Assembly: GCA_025057155.1 (NCBI GenBank)
Contig: JANWYD010000019.1
Span: 1 to 64,000, forward strand
DNA from: Chloroflexaceae bacterium
GTDB taxonomy: Bacteria; Chloroflexota; Chloroflexia; Chloroflexales; Chloroflexaceae
Direction of reading: 5' to 3'
Length of the DNA: 64,000 nucleotides
Below are positions 44,906-54,679 of the stretch, piece after piece. A model generated the notes under the pieces. That model was not told the origin of the DNA. It saw nothing but the letters and a program-made list of their open reading frames with translations, and ran no database searches. The position numbers and the translations under genes were made by a program. Position 1 is the stretch's first letter, and the number at the start of each line of letters is the position of its first letter.

Positions 44906-45745
44906 CTATGCTGGCAAGTTGCCTGGACCGGGACACGGTTCGGGCGGCGCGCTCTGCACGATGATTGTTACTCCTTCGATCAATTCCAGAAATTGCCGTA
45001 TCGTAGCCTCGGCCTGCTCCGTGGCTTTGCGCAACACGCCATCTTCGCAGGCGGTGCGCAGGATCTGGGCTTCAGCTTCCTGCCGCGCCAGGGATTCCAG
45101 ATCTTTGTTCTCCGGGGCGAACCAGCCCCGATTCCGGCTGTAGACTCGCGTCCCGGCGTTATCCAGGTGGCTGCTGAAGATCCGCGCGGGCGGCAACAGC
45201 ACAGTGATGGTCTGCCCGTCCGGGGAAAGGGTCACGTCGGCGGCTTCGACCTCACTGAGATCGATCCCCGCTACTACTGAGCCGCGGGCGATCAGCAGCA
45301 AGGCGTCACCGGCAAAGAAATCAAACAGCGGGTTGCCCTGGCTCTGCTGTACCTCGATGACCGTCTGCACGGTATACGATGCGGTTTCAAGCCGGCTGAG
45401 GGCCTGAATGCGTTGCACCACGACGGCGCTGGAGAGCGCCGTGGGCGTCGGGGTGGCGATAATCTGGCCCAGATTGGGGGGTTGGAAGAAGCGTCCGAGG
45501 CCGCTGACGAAATGATTGAGGGCAAAGATGCCGATCAACAATGCCGCCAGGCCGCCGAGGACAAAATACAGGCTTGCCCGGGCGCACCCGCCGCCGTATC
45601 CGTTGCCGCTGAAGCTGGGACGCGGCAACATGGGCGGGTCGTAAAAGTCAACCTCATCATCAATCAGTTCGCCACGTGCTTTTCGTAGACGTTGCTGCAT
45701 CAGGTTTTCGCGAGGAGGTCGTGGGTCGTAGTCCTGATCCGACAT
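44906..45745 (-). CDS. DUF4230 membrane protein
   Basis: The 279-residue protein has a charged cytoplasmic N-terminus with RENLMQQRLRKARGELIDDEVDF, one membrane helix at about 60-83 (ASLYFVLGGLAALLIGIFAL), then an extracytoplasmic DUF4230 domain. Its repeats are RIQALSRLETASYTVQTVIEV, LLLIARGSVVAGIDLSEV, DGQTITVLLPPARIF and RNRGWF, followed by an amphipathic C-terminal helix. DUF4230 proteins are widespread with no known function. ATG 45745 follows AAAGGA. It lies 55 bases downstream of the menaquinone methyltransferase on the same strand. Confidence 0.88.
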   Translation of the reverse strand: MSDQDYDPRPPRENLMQQRLRKARGELIDDEVDFYDPPMLPRPSFSGNGYGGGCARASLYFVLGGLAALLIGIFALNHFVSGLGRFFQPPNLGQIIATPTPTALSSAVVVQRIQALSRLETASYTVQTVIEVQQSQGNPLFDFFAGDALLLIARGSVVAGIDLSEVEAADVTLSPDGQTITVLLPPARIFSSHLDNAGTRVYSRNRGWFAPENKDLESLARQEAEAQILRTACEDGVLRKATEQAEATIRQFLELIEGVTIIVQSAPPEPCPGPGNLPA

Positions 45746-45800
45746 CGGTTTCAATCCTTTTAGTTGAGCCGGCATGCCGGGCCGAATGGCGTAGCGAGGC

Positions 45801-46517
45801 CTAAACTTTTGCGCCAACGTGAATGGCCACGGCGCCCAGACTAAGGAGGCGGTACGTCACGTGGCGCCAGCCAGCCTCGCGCATCATCGCTGCCAGACGC
45901 TCCGGCGACGGGAAGGCGCGGGCCGACTGTGGCAGATAGGTATAGGCCCGGCGATCCCCGCCGAGGATCTGCCCGATCCAGGGCACGACGCCCTCGAAGT
46001 ACAACCGGTGCCCTAGCCGTACCAGCGCGTGCCTGGGGCGGGCCACTTCCAGGCAGGCCATCACGCCGCCCGGGCGCGCCACGCGGTACATTTCGCGCAA
46101 GGCCTGTGAGATATCGGTGACATTCCGCATCACAAAGCCGGTAGTGATGGCATCGAACGTATTGTCGGGGAAGGGCAGCCGCAGGGCGTCACCGCCCACG
46201 AAGGCGGCCCGCTGACCCTCCAGGCCCGCGAGTTTCTCGCGACCGGCGGCCATCATTGGCACGGTAAAATCCACGCCGACCGCAATGCCCTCGCGGGTCC
46301 ACCCGGCGAGTTCAACCAAAAAGTCTCCCGTACCGGTGCCTACATCAAGGGCCCGCCCGTCAATCGGAGGAGCAACCTGCTCAACGACGCGCCGCCGCCA
46401 GTACTGGTCCAGTCCGAAGGTCATCACCCGGTTCACCCGGTCGTAGCCTGGGGCAATGCGGGTGAACATACGTTCAACATACTCCGCTTTCTCGTCGAGG
46501 GTTGGCAGTACGCTCAC
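45801..46517 (-). CDS. menG: Demethylmenaquinone methyltransferase (UbiE/MenG)
   Basis: The 238-residue SAM methyltransferase has the UbiE N-terminus KAEYVERMFTRIAPGYDRVNRVMTFG, motif I ALDVGTGTGDF, the GVDFTVPMM, GDALRLPFPDNTFD and GFVMRNVTD blocks, and LEVARPRH. It methylates demethylmenaquinone in the last step of menaquinone synthesis. GTG 46517 has GAGGAG at a normal distance, whereas GTG 46529 does not. An adjacent unrelated methyltransferase (46617) is also on the minus strand. Confidence 0.92.
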   Translation of the reverse strand: MSVLPTLDEKAEYVERMFTRIAPGYDRVNRVMTFGLDQYWRRRVVEQVAPPIDGRALDVGTGTGDFLVELAGWTREGIAVGVDFTVPMMAAGREKLAGLEGQRAAFVGGDALRLPFPDNTFDAITTGFVMRNVTDISQALREMYRVARPGGVMACLEVARPRHALVRLGHRLYFEGVVPWIGQILGGDRRAYTYLPQSARAFPSPERLAAMMREAGWRHVTYRLLSLGAVAIHVGAKV

Positions 46518-46616
46518 AGCACTCCTCACCGGGGCAGTTGCAGTTTAAAGTATCCCGCGCTGCACATCTGGACGTGGCCGGGGCCGTGCTGCTTCCCGAA
46601 CACGTCGCCTGAAACT

Positions 46617-47390
46617 TTACCCTGGCTTGCGCGCGACCCAGAAGATGCGCTGGGCGCGCGGACCGGGGGGGTGTAGCGTGAAGCTGTCGTACAGCGCTTC
46701 GACGTGCAGTCCCGCCCGCTCCAGTAATGCCGTAACTGTTTCCGGGGGATAGGCGCACTCCACGTGCAATTCGTCGAAGCGTTCGTAGCCCTTCTTGTCG
46801 TCGCCCACAAAGCCGGTTAGCACCGTAATGTTCCGTTCCGAGGCGTCGTCGAAGTGACTGCGCTGAAGCTGCACGTAGCCATCATACTCCTGGATCACGC
46901 ATTCCCCCCAGTCGTGCTCCAGGAAGTGGCGCGTGTTCAGATCCGCCACGTAGAGACCTCCGGGGGCCAGCGCGCCGGCGACGGCATGAAAGCAGGCCGC
47001 CAGATCGGCCTCGGTGGGCATGTAGTTCAAACTGTCGTAGGTGCACGTAACCAGATCGAAGGCCATCGCCGGAACCAGACCCTCAAGGTCACGCATGTCG
47101 CCATGCACCAGGCGCACGTCTTTATCTTCGCCGGCAGCCTTGGCGGCAGCCTGGGCCAGCATTGCCGCCGAACGGTCAAGGCCGGTGACCTCCCATCCAT
47201 CCGCAGCCAGCAGCAGCGCCAGGGTGCCGGTGCCACAGGCGAGATCCAGGGCGCGCCGTCCGCTGACCGGATGCTGGCGCAACAGGTCGCGCAGATACTG
47301 ATGAACCAGCACGGCGAAGCGGGTCTGGCCGCTCCGGTCGTAGAGCGGCGCGTAGCGCTCGTAGGGTGGGCTGAGGTGGTGCTCGTTCAT
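46617..47390 (-). CDS. Class I SAM-dependent methyltransferase
   Basis: The 257-residue protein has N-terminal YERYAPLYDRSGQ, motif I ALDLACGTGTLALLLAADG, an Asp in TGLDRSAAML, then HGDMRDL, FDLVTCTYDSLNYM and LAPGGLYVADLNT. The C-terminus is beta-rich with ECAYPPETVTALLERAGL. The substrate cannot be predicted; the profile suits small-molecule methylation. ATG 47390 is chosen because the extension upstream is spacer translation; the ribosome site is weak. A minus-strand TGTTACAAT lies at 47613-47621. Confidence 0.9.
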   Translation of the reverse strand: MNEHHLSPPYERYAPLYDRSGQTRFAVLVHQYLRDLLRQHPVSGRRALDLACGTGTLALLLAADGWEVTGLDRSAAMLAQAAAKAAGEDKDVRLVHGDMRDLEGLVPAMAFDLVTCTYDSLNYMPTEADLAACFHAVAGALAPGGLYVADLNTRHFLEHDWGECVIQEYDGYVQLQRSHFDDASERNITVLTGFVGDDKKGYERFDELHVECAYPPETVTALLERAGLHVEALYDSFTLHPPGPRAQRIFWVARKPG

Positions 47391-47640
47391 GAACGCTGAT
47401 CCATGCCGGCGCGGCAGAGGCCCATCGGGACGCACGCGCCAGGCCCTGACGCAGGTTCCTGGCAATAGCGCCTCCCTGTCGGACCTGAAGCATAGTCCAG
47501 AGGGTTGCGATGCAACCGACGGGGTCGGAGGGATAATTGATTACCCCCACCCCTCCAGCGGCAGTGGGGCGACGCTCCTACTATCACTGCGTATCATTAC
47601 TTATCTGGGTGTATTGTAACATGGCCCTCCCCGCCGGTTG

Positions 47641-48645
47641 TTACGGTTCGCTCGATCCTGCCGCAGCGCTGCCATTGCTTGCGGCGTCAGTTGTTGGCGC
47701 CGAGCGGCGCGCCAGAGGGTACCAGAAGGAGAGGATAAAGCCCACCAGAATATGCTGCACATTGATCAGCAAAAAGAGCGCCGAGAGCGCCAGGGCCTGC
47801 TCGGTTTGATACCCATACGGCAGGAGCACAGCGATCAGTGCGGCGTCGCGCACACCCACGCCGGCAATTGAGATCGGCAGGACCTGTAGTACGGCAATCA
47901 GCGCCGAAACGCCCACCACCACCGCCAGGGGCGCGCGATCAAGCCCCAGGGCCAGGAAGAGCAACCAGAGCCGCAGGAAGGTGAAGGCCGCCGAGCCGAG
48001 GGAGAGCAGGGTTAGCTCGGCGACCAACGCCGGGCGCAGGCTCAGGCCGTGGAGCTGGCTGTTCCAGCGGCTCAGGGTGGCGGTGAAGCCCGGCGCGAAG
48101 CGGGGCAGCGCAACTGTCAGCATCCACGTCCGCGGGACTCGGGCCACCAGCACCGCTGTCAGCGCTGCCAGGCCCACGGCCATCACCAGCACCAGCGCCG
48201 TCTGCAATTCACGGCTGGGGAGCAGACGGCCCAGGGCGAAGATGCCCAGCGTACCGAACGCGGCCATCACCAGCAGATCGAAGAGCCGATCAATCACCAC
48301 ACTGAGCATGGCCGGGGCCAGCGGCTGCCCTCGATCATGCAGGTAGACCCCCTTGAGCAGGTCGCCGGCCTGTCCGGGTGTGGTGGCGCCATAAAACAGC
48401 CCGACAGTGTACAGACCGCAGGCGGTACGGAAGTCGAGCTGTAACCCCATTTCCCGCATCAGGCGCAGCCAGCGCCAGGACTTGATCAGGACGAAGGGCG
48501 GCATCAGCAGCAGCGAGAGCGCAATGGGCCAGGCTTGCGCGCTGCGCAGACTCTCCCACAGTTGCTCAAGGTTGGCATTGGCGAGGAAGAGGACAAGCAG
48601 CGCCGGGCCGAGCAGGCGCAGCAGAAGGGGAAGATACTTTTTCAT
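47641..48645 (-). CDS. Flippase-like integral membrane protein (LPG-synthase TM/UPF0104 type)
   Basis: The 334-residue polytopic protein begins MKKYLPLLLRLLG. About eight to nine hydrophobic segments include FVLIKSWRWLRLM, LYTVGLFYGATTPGQAGDLLKGVYLHD and ALIAVLQVLPISIAGVGVRDAALI, the signature stretches of the lysylphosphatidylglycerol-synthase transmembrane (UPF0104) family. Members without the synthase domain are thought to move lipid-linked substrates. It starts 4 bases after the GT2 stop codon, so it is the last gene of a coupled glycosyltransferase operon and may flip the glycolipid made there. Confidence 0.9.
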   Translation of the reverse strand: MKKYLPLLLRLLGPALLVLFLANANLEQLWESLRSAQAWPIALSLLLMPPFVLIKSWRWLRLMREMGLQLDFRTACGLYTVGLFYGATTPGQAGDLLKGVYLHDRGQPLAPAMLSVVIDRLFDLLVMAAFGTLGIFALGRLLPSRELQTALVLVMAVGLAALTAVLVARVPRTWMLTVALPRFAPGFTATLSRWNSQLHGLSLRPALVAELTLLSLGSAAFTFLRLWLLFLALGLDRAPLAVVVGVSALIAVLQVLPISIAGVGVRDAALIAVLLPYGYQTEQALALSALFLLINVQHILVGFILSFWYPLARRSAPTTDAASNGSAAAGSSEP

Positions 48646-48649
48646 GCGC

Positions 48650-49573
48650 TCACTCGCGCCGCTGGAAGCGTAGCGCGGCGATCTGTTCGGCGAGCAGGCC
48701 GAACATAAAGACGATAATGCCGCCAACAAACAGGGCTGCCGTCGCGTTAGGGATCTTCAGCCAGACGCCGTTGACCGCCACGCTGGCGATATAGGCCAGC
48801 AGGCTCAACAAAAACATGCCCAGGGCGATCGGAAAGTAGACCCGCAGGGGCGCGAACAACGAGATGATCCGCAGGATGATCAGCCCGAATCGGACCCCGT
48901 TCTTGAAGAGCTTCTGGCCGCTCCGCCCGCCCAGGCGCCGCTGGCCCTCGATGCTCACGAAGCCCACGCAGTAGCCGGCCTTGAGCAGGCTCAGGGTGCT
49001 GGTGGTGGGGTAGGAGTAGCGATTGGGGAGCAGGTGCAGGAACTCCATAATCACCTCGCGGCGCATGGCCCGGTAGCCGCTGGTCAGGTCGCGCACCTCG
49101 GCCTCAACCAGGTAGGCCCCGAGCGCGTCCAGCGCGCGGTTGCCGAGGCGGCGCGCCAGCGTGTCGCCCTGGGTTTCGGGGGTGCGCGCGCCGACGACCA
49201 TATCATAGCCGGCGGCGATGCCATCGAGCAGATCGGGGATGTAACGCGGGTCCATCTGGCCGTCGGCGTCCATCAGCAGGATGACCTCGCCGCTGGCGCG
49301 CCGAATGCCGGTTTTAACGGCGGCGCCGTTGCCCCGGTTGACCGGATGGCGCTCGACGCGCGCCCCGGCGGCCAGCGCCGCGGCGGCGGTTCCATCGTGG
49401 GAGGCGTCGTCCACCACCAGGATCTCGGCGTCGGGCAGGGCGGCGCGCACGCGCTGCACCACGGCCCCGATGTTGTGGGCCTCATTGAAGGCGGGGATCA
49501 CCACGCTGACGGTGAAGGGGTAGGTTCGCGGCGCTTCGGGCCGGGAGGTTGCTTCTGGAATGGCCAGGCTCAT
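48650..49573 (-). CDS. Glycosyltransferase family 2, dolichyl-phosphate mannose synthase-like
   Basis: The 307-residue protein has a GT-A domain with VSVVIPAFNEAHNIG, LVVDDASHDGT, GNGAAVKTGI, LLMDADGQMDPRYI and GARTPE, the amphipathic hinge TSGYRAMRREV, and two C-terminal membrane helices (about 235-258 and 268-292). It matches the polyprenyl-phosphate hexosyl transferases that supply lipid donors to GT39-type enzymes, two of which are encoded upstream. ATG 49573 overlaps the preceding stop by 4 bases. Confidence 0.94.
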   Translation of the reverse strand: MSLAIPEATSRPEAPRTYPFTVSVVIPAFNEAHNIGAVVQRVRAALPDAEILVVDDASHDGTAAAALAAGARVERHPVNRGNGAAVKTGIRRASGEVILLMDADGQMDPRYIPDLLDGIAAGYDMVVGARTPETQGDTLARRLGNRALDALGAYLVEAEVRDLTSGYRAMRREVIMEFLHLLPNRYSYPTTSTLSLLKAGYCVGFVSIEGQRRLGGRSGQKLFKNGVRFGLIILRIISLFAPLRVYFPIALGMFLLSLLAYIASVAVNGVWLKIPNATAALFVGGIIVFMFGLLAEQIAALRFQRRE

Positions 49574-51846
49574 GGCTGTTCCTGGACGCTGGCCGGAGAC
49601 GCCGGTTGCTCCACGGCCACGTCGCTGATCATCACGCTGAGCACGCGCGCGTCGCCGCTGGCGCGGTTGATCTGCACGGGAATGAAGGTCGGCGCCTCCA
49701 GCCGGAGCGTCAACTGGTCGGCGCCGCTCAGGCTGGCGGGTACGGCGATGCGGTAGACGCGCCACTCTCCGCCGCGTACTGGCAGGGTCATGCGCTCCTC
49801 GCCAAGCATCAGGCGCAACGGCGTATCGCCGGGCAAACCTCCTGCCATGCGCAGCCGCAGCACTGCGCCCGCGCTCAGCGCTTCAGGCAGGGGCAGACGA
49901 ATGATGCCCCGGTTCTGCAACCAGCGGTAGGTGCGCGAGGCGTCCCCGCCCGCGGGCAGTTGCTCGCCGAAGGAGAAGCCGTCGAGGTAGCCGAAGTCAA
50001 GCCCATTGCCCAGGCGCAGGGCAGTGAGCGGCGGGGGACGCAGCCACTCCATAGCCAGTTTCTGTACATCCTCGCCCGCCCGCACCTCGGCGTCTTCGAA
50101 GAAGAGCCGCGCCAGTTCGTGGTTGCCCTGCGCCCGCGCCAGCGCCCCGCGCACCACGTCGCCGCGATGGGTGTGGCGCGTGCCGAGGGCTTCCCAGCCC
50201 TGATCGTAGTCGCCCAGTTCCAGGTAGAGCAGCGCCAGTTCGGCGCGCCCATCAACGAAGTCCGGGTCGGCAGCGAGCATGCGCTCATAGGCCGCGATCG
50301 CGCCGGGGTAATCGCCCTGGCGATAGGCGCGCACCGCCGCGGCGCGATGCCACTCCCGTTGCGCGCCAGCGGCAATGATCCGCGGGTAATCGCGATAGCT
50401 GAAGACCAGGAACAGGAACCCCGCGCAGAGGAGCATGCCCGCCACGCCCCACGGGGAGCGCAGGTAGGCCCGGGCCGCGGCCCGCGCCGCCGCCGCATCG
50501 CGCCGCCGGAGGGCCAGCCAGTTCCACAACGCCCCCAGCGTCGCCGCGCCGTAGAGGGCCATGAACAGCCAGATCGGCAGCAGATAGCGCGGCTCGACAT
50601 GGATGAGCATCACCGTCAGGCAGGAGTAGGCGATCCAGCCCAGCGCCAGCAGCCGGAAGCCGCCTTCGCGCGGGCGCGCGGCCAGGGCGAACGTGCTCGC
50701 CGCGCTGAAGATCAGCCAGAGCAGGTCACCCACGGCGCCGATGATCCACACCTCACGCAGCGGGCGGGTGAAGAAGCTGACCTTAACGAAGTAATCCTCG
50801 ATGAACTGCGCCTTCCAGATGTGCTGGAAATGGGGCCAGAAATTGCGTGTGAGCCGCCACGGCTCCTCGTTCAGAATACGGCGGATGTCGGCGCTCACGA
50901 AGTCCTGCCGCTCCTCCTGGGGAATGGCGGCCAGAATGGCCTTGGCCTCGCCTTCGCCCCGGCCAGCGTTCACTGCGTCGCTCATTGCCATCCACAGATT
51001 CACCGGCCCCAGGGTGTCAATGATGATCAACCGGTTATAGGTGACGTAGTTCCGCGCCGTCCACGGGGCGATGAGCGCCGCGAAGGGCAGCAGAAAGATC
51101 GCCGCGGCGACCGCGAAGCGCCGCAGCCAGGACCAGAGCCGCGCCGCGCCGGATGGGCGCCGGTCGCCGGGCGCCGTCTCCCACAGCAGGAACCCCAGCA
51201 CAAAGACTGCGGCGTAGAGCGCTGGCGAGCGGGCCAGGGCCGCCACGGCCAGCGCCGCCCCCGCGCCGGCCAGCCAGGGCCAGCGCCGGCTGTCGCGCCA
51301 GCGCACCAGCGCCCAGCAACTCAGCGCCAGGGCGAAGAAGAAGAGCGGCTCGCTGAGGATCAGCGCCGGCAGTTCCACCAGCGGAAACCAGACCGCCAGC
51401 ACCGTGGCGAAGATCAGCCCCGCCCGGCGACTGAACAGGCGCCGGGCCATGTCGTAGCCTACGGGAACGAGAAGCAGCGAGAGCGCCACCTGCACGCCGC
51501 GGATTATAGCAATGCCCAGAGGCGGATCCCCCAGGATCATCGCCGTTTTCAGCATCGCGGCGAAGAAAAACACATGTCCGGGCGGCCGGATGAGCCACGA
51601 GTTGTCTACGTATTCTCCGGTGGCGGCCAGACGGAGCGCCCGCTGGTAGTAATCGCCGTCATCGGCTGCCGAGAAGCGCGGATCGATGTCATTGACGGCG
51701 ATGAACCAGAGCCGCAATCCCAGTCCCAGCAGCACCAGCGCCGCCAGGTACAGCGCGGCGGCCGAAACGCGCGGCAGCGCCACTGCGATGCCGCGGGTCG
51801 CTCCGCTTGCCTTGCCGCCGGAGGTTGCTGCCTGTGCCGTGTGCAT
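49570..51846 (-). CDS. GT39/ArnT-like membrane glycosyltransferase with TPR and C-terminal beta domain
   Basis: The 758-residue protein is a PMT/GT39-like transferase. An extracytoplasmic Asp-containing first loop lies after helix 1 (AVNDIDPRFSAADDGDYY), the WLIRPPGH segment follows, and about 11 membrane helices run to residue 480. A tetratricopeptide stretch (RAYRQGDYPGAIAAYERMLAADPDFV, residues about 510-610) comes next, then a beta-sandwich-like C-terminal domain. TPR repeats next to a GT39 core are unusual and may gather substrates. It would transfer sugar from polyprenyl-phosphate-sugar made by the coupled GT2. ATG 51846 is selected as the first credible start. Confidence 0.88.
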   Translation of the reverse strand: MHTAQAATSGGKASGATRGIAVALPRVSAAALYLAALVLLGLGLRLWFIAVNDIDPRFSAADDGDYYQRALRLAATGEYVDNSWLIRPPGHVFFFAAMLKTAMILGDPPLGIAIIRGVQVALSLLLVPVGYDMARRLFSRRAGLIFATVLAVWFPLVELPALILSEPLFFFALALSCWALVRWRDSRRWPWLAGAGAALAVAALARSPALYAAVFVLGFLLWETAPGDRRPSGAARLWSWLRRFAVAAAIFLLPFAALIAPWTARNYVTYNRLIIIDTLGPVNLWMAMSDAVNAGRGEGEAKAILAAIPQEERQDFVSADIRRILNEEPWRLTRNFWPHFQHIWKAQFIEDYFVKVSFFTRPLREVWIIGAVGDLLWLIFSAASTFALAARPREGGFRLLALGWIAYSCLTVMLIHVEPRYLLPIWLFMALYGAATLGALWNWLALRRRDAAAARAAARAYLRSPWGVAGMLLCAGFLFLVFSYRDYPRIIAAGAQREWHRAAAVRAYRQGDYPGAIAAYERMLAADPDFVDGRAELALLYLELGDYDQGWEALGTRHTHRGDVVRGALARAQGNHELARLFFEDAEVRAGEDVQKLAMEWLRPPPLTALRLGNGLDFGYLDGFSFGEQLPAGGDASRTYRWLQNRGIIRLPLPEALSAGAVLRLRMAGGLPGDTPLRLMLGEERMTLPVRGGEWRVYRIAVPASLSGADQLTLRLEAPTFIPVQINRASGDARVLSVMISDVAVEQPASPASVQEQP

Positions 51847-52033
51847 GCCGTTACTTCGAAGTTCCCTGTGGGCCACTGCCTCGGAAAACCACGATTCTCC
51901 ACATCGCTTCACCTGGCAGCGGAATCCCGCTCCTCACCCTCCCCCGCCGCGCTGCGCTCGGCGCCCCCTCCCTCTCCGCCGCAGGAGGAGAGGGAGGGGG
52001 CCGGAGGGGGAGGGTGAGGACCATGCCCCCCCC

Positions 52034-54538
52034 TCACTCTCCCGCACCCGTGCCCAGACGGTACAACCCGTATCGCCCGCTCATGCTCACCCGCGCCGCG
52101 TCCGGCTGCGGCAGCGGCGGCGGGCCGGCCGTTTCGTCCCACAGCAGGTAGCGCGCCCCTGCGGCGTGTATCGCGATGAGATCCTCCGCGCTGATCCCCG
52201 TGTCGGTCCCGACGTGCGGGGGCCAGTCAACCACGCGGTGGGCGATGGCCGAATACTTGGCCAGCGGCGTTCGGGTTGACACTCGCGCGGCAATCCCTTC
52301 GCCGGGGGCGGTTGTCGCCTCAACCATGCGGATCGCCGCGACTTCCTCCGCCGGTTGTTGCGCCAGGACGTAGCGCGCCCCGCTTTCGTAACCGCCCCAT
52401 AGTACCACAACCAGCGCCAGGCTCGTGCCGAGCAGCAGGCGTCCCCCGCGCGCCAGCCGCCACAGGCTCCAGCCCGCCGCGACGGCGTAGATCGGCGCCA
52501 GCGGCAGAAAGAAGCGTTGCAGGCTGAACGCTGCGCTGACCAGGGCGACGTATCCGGCGATGAGGATCAGCAGCGCCGCGGCGATCCTCAGGTCCTGGCC
52601 GCTTCGCCGGACCAGCAGCAGCGCCCAGCCCAGCAGACCGGCCACGGCGAGCCAGTTGGCCGGCCAGCCGAGCAGGCGCAGTTGCCAGGCGCGCCCAAAC
52701 TCGCTGGTGTCTTCGGCCCCGCTGCCGGTATAGCCGATCACATTGCGCCGCCAGTTCTCGAAGAAGCGCCCCGGATCGCGCAGCACCACTTCGGCCAGGC
52801 CAATGTCGTTAGGCGCTTCCTCCCAGCGCCCCCAGTCGGTGTTGCCGTATACCGCCAGCCAGATGTTCTTGGCCTGCTGATTGTAGAGCGGGTTGCCCGT
52901 CCCGATAGTGTTGACAATCAGTTGCGGCAGCATCGTGGCAACCATCGCGCCGGCGAAGACCACTGCCAGCCTGCGGGGGCGCGACCGGGCCGCCAGCAGC
53001 AGCGCGACGGCGCCCCAGGGCAGCAGGATCAGCCCGGGGTGGCGCATCAAGAAGGCCAGTCCTCCGCCGAGACCGGCAATGGCGGCCAGCAACAGCGCGG
53101 CGTGTCCATCCGACTTGCTCGTTGTCTGGTCGGGTTCAGGGTTGGCGATGCCAGCCTTACCGTCTCTCCGCGACTCCCCATCTCTACATTTCCACATAAC
53201 CGGTTCATCCGGCTGGGAAGGCGAGGAGGTCAGGGGCGCATTGTTAGACGAGTTTGATCCATGCCCGAGCGCGGCCGCCAGGGCCGCCACGCTCAGGGTC
53301 ACGCAGGCGGCAAAGGGCATGTCACTGCCAACATACAGGCCATACTGCGCCACCAGGCCGTTCAGCGCCAGGGCCAGCAGGGCCAGCAACGCCGGGCCAG
53401 GCGGCAGCACGACGCGGGCAAGCCAGTACCCCGCGCCGAGCAGCGCCGCTCCGCTCAGCGCCGCCAGAAAGCGCCCTGCCAGAAAAGCGTTGCCCTCGAA
53501 GAACGGCCGCGCCAGCCAGAGCAACAGCGGGTATCCCAGGTGGTAGAACCCGTCGGCGCGGAAGATGCTCGCCAGCGTATCGCGTGTGGCAAAGACCCGA
53601 AAATCGTTTTCCACCCCGGGTCGGGAGAGGGTAACGTGCTGTCGGGCCAGGACCAGCGTCGCCGCCGTCCACAGGCCAATCACGGTGACAGGAGCCGCGA
53701 CGCTGACGAGGCGCGGCCAGCGTTCGGCCAGAGCCGGCCCGTCGCGCAACGCCAGCAAGCCGCCCAGAGCAAGCACGGCGAGCGGCGGGAGCGCCCGCAG
53801 CGGGTAGGGGTAAAGCGGCGGCTGAAGCCGGTAGAGCAGCAGCCAGGCCAGGCCATAGGCCAGCAAGGCGGCGGGAACGAGCCCCTTCCTCTCCCGTGGC
53901 GCGCTGCCATTGGCGCGAAACAGCGCCCAGAGCAGCGCGCCCGCTATGGCGGCGTAGGCGATCTGGGCAGGATAGGGAGCAATGAAGCCTGGCCCGACAC
54001 GATAGATGGCCCGGTCAATCAGCACGCCCGCCTCGCGGCCATCGGCGAGGCGGGTCGTGTCGGCGCGGATCTCGATGAAGAAGTCGGTGGCCTTGAACCA
54101 GCCGCCGCGGATGGGAATCTGGCGCTCTTCCCACGCATTGCTGGCCTGGAAGCGATCAAGTTCCGTAACGCCGTTGAGCAGCACGGTAACATAGGGTGGC
54201 GGACCGCTTTCGCGCCAGCCGCGCAAACGCAGGGTGATTGCGCCAGGCAGTCCGGCCTGGGGGAAGATCAGGGCCGCCGAGGCGCCACTCCAGCGGGCTC
54301 CGCCCTCGGCGCCTTCCAGGTAGGGGCGCGGCCCGCCGGGATCGCCGGGCCGCTCGGCGTCGAAAAAACCCTGGATGTAGGCCGCATCGAACCCCCCGAT
54401 GTTGACCGCGTGGGTCGCCGGGATCTGCGAAAGCAGGAAGATCAGCAGCGCGCCAAGCGCGGCCCAGGTCAGGGCCGGAACCAGGCGCGCCGGCGCCCGA
54501 TCAAGCAACGAGCGCCTGGTCTGAAGAGCGTGTTTCAA
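52034..54538 (-). CDS. Large membrane glycosyltransferase, PMT-like
   Basis: The 834-residue protein starts at TTG 54536-54538. After a first membrane helix (about 20-38) comes a beta-sandwich extracytoplasmic domain of about 150 residues (FDAAYIQGFFDAERP ... GWFKATDFFIEIRADTTR). About 12 further helices follow, with motifs typical of GT39/GT83-like enzymes (FYHLGYPLLLWLARPF; LMRHPGLILLPWG) and a soluble C-terminal segment. A charged low-complexity loop of about 60 residues (around 440-500) interrupts the core. It probably adds sugars to a lipid-linked or surface glycan with the adjacent genes. Substrate specificity is unknown. Confidence 0.85.
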   Translation of the reverse strand: MKHALQTRRSLLDRAPARLVPALTWAALGALLIFLLSQIPATHAVNIGGFDAAYIQGFFDAERPGDPGGPRPYLEGAEGGARWSGASAALIFPQAGLPGAITLRLRGWRESGPPPYVTVLLNGVTELDRFQASNAWEERQIPIRGGWFKATDFFIEIRADTTRLADGREAGVLIDRAIYRVGPGFIAPYPAQIAYAAIAGALLWALFRANGSAPRERKGLVPAALLAYGLAWLLLYRLQPPLYPYPLRALPPLAVLALGGLLALRDGPALAERWPRLVSVAAPVTVIGLWTAATLVLARQHVTLSRPGVENDFRVFATRDTLASIFRADGFYHLGYPLLLWLARPFFEGNAFLAGRFLAALSGAALLGAGYWLARVVLPPGPALLALLALALNGLVAQYGLYVGSDMPFAACVTLSVAALAAALGHGSNSSNNAPLTSSPSQPDEPVMWKCRDGESRRDGKAGIANPEPDQTTSKSDGHAALLLAAIAGLGGGLAFLMRHPGLILLPWGAVALLLAARSRPRRLAVVFAGAMVATMLPQLIVNTIGTGNPLYNQQAKNIWLAVYGNTDWGRWEEAPNDIGLAEVVLRDPGRFFENWRRNVIGYTGSGAEDTSEFGRAWQLRLLGWPANWLAVAGLLGWALLLVRRSGQDLRIAAALLILIAGYVALVSAAFSLQRFFLPLAPIYAVAAGWSLWRLARGGRLLLGTSLALVVVLWGGYESGARYVLAQQPAEEVAAIRMVEATTAPGEGIAARVSTRTPLAKYSAIAHRVVDWPPHVGTDTGISAEDLIAIHAAGARYLLWDETAGPPPLPQPDAARVSMSGRYGLYRLGTGAGE

Positions 54539-54679
54539 GTGCAGTTCCAGAGGACCGGTTCAGGCGTCAGTAATCCATCAACCGGTTTTTCTGAAGAAGC
54601 CGCTGTAATCCGCCCGTAGATGCGCGGACCCGAACAGACCCCGCCGTTCTCTGCGTCCTCTGCGGTTAACATCGGAACA

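Noticed and set aside
49549-52017. An 822-codon plus-strand frame opposite the GT39-like gene
   Set aside because: Its residues are dominated by Arg, Gln, Gly and Pro as expected from the complement of a membrane-protein gene. The minus-strand protein has real hydrophobic helices and coupled neighbours.
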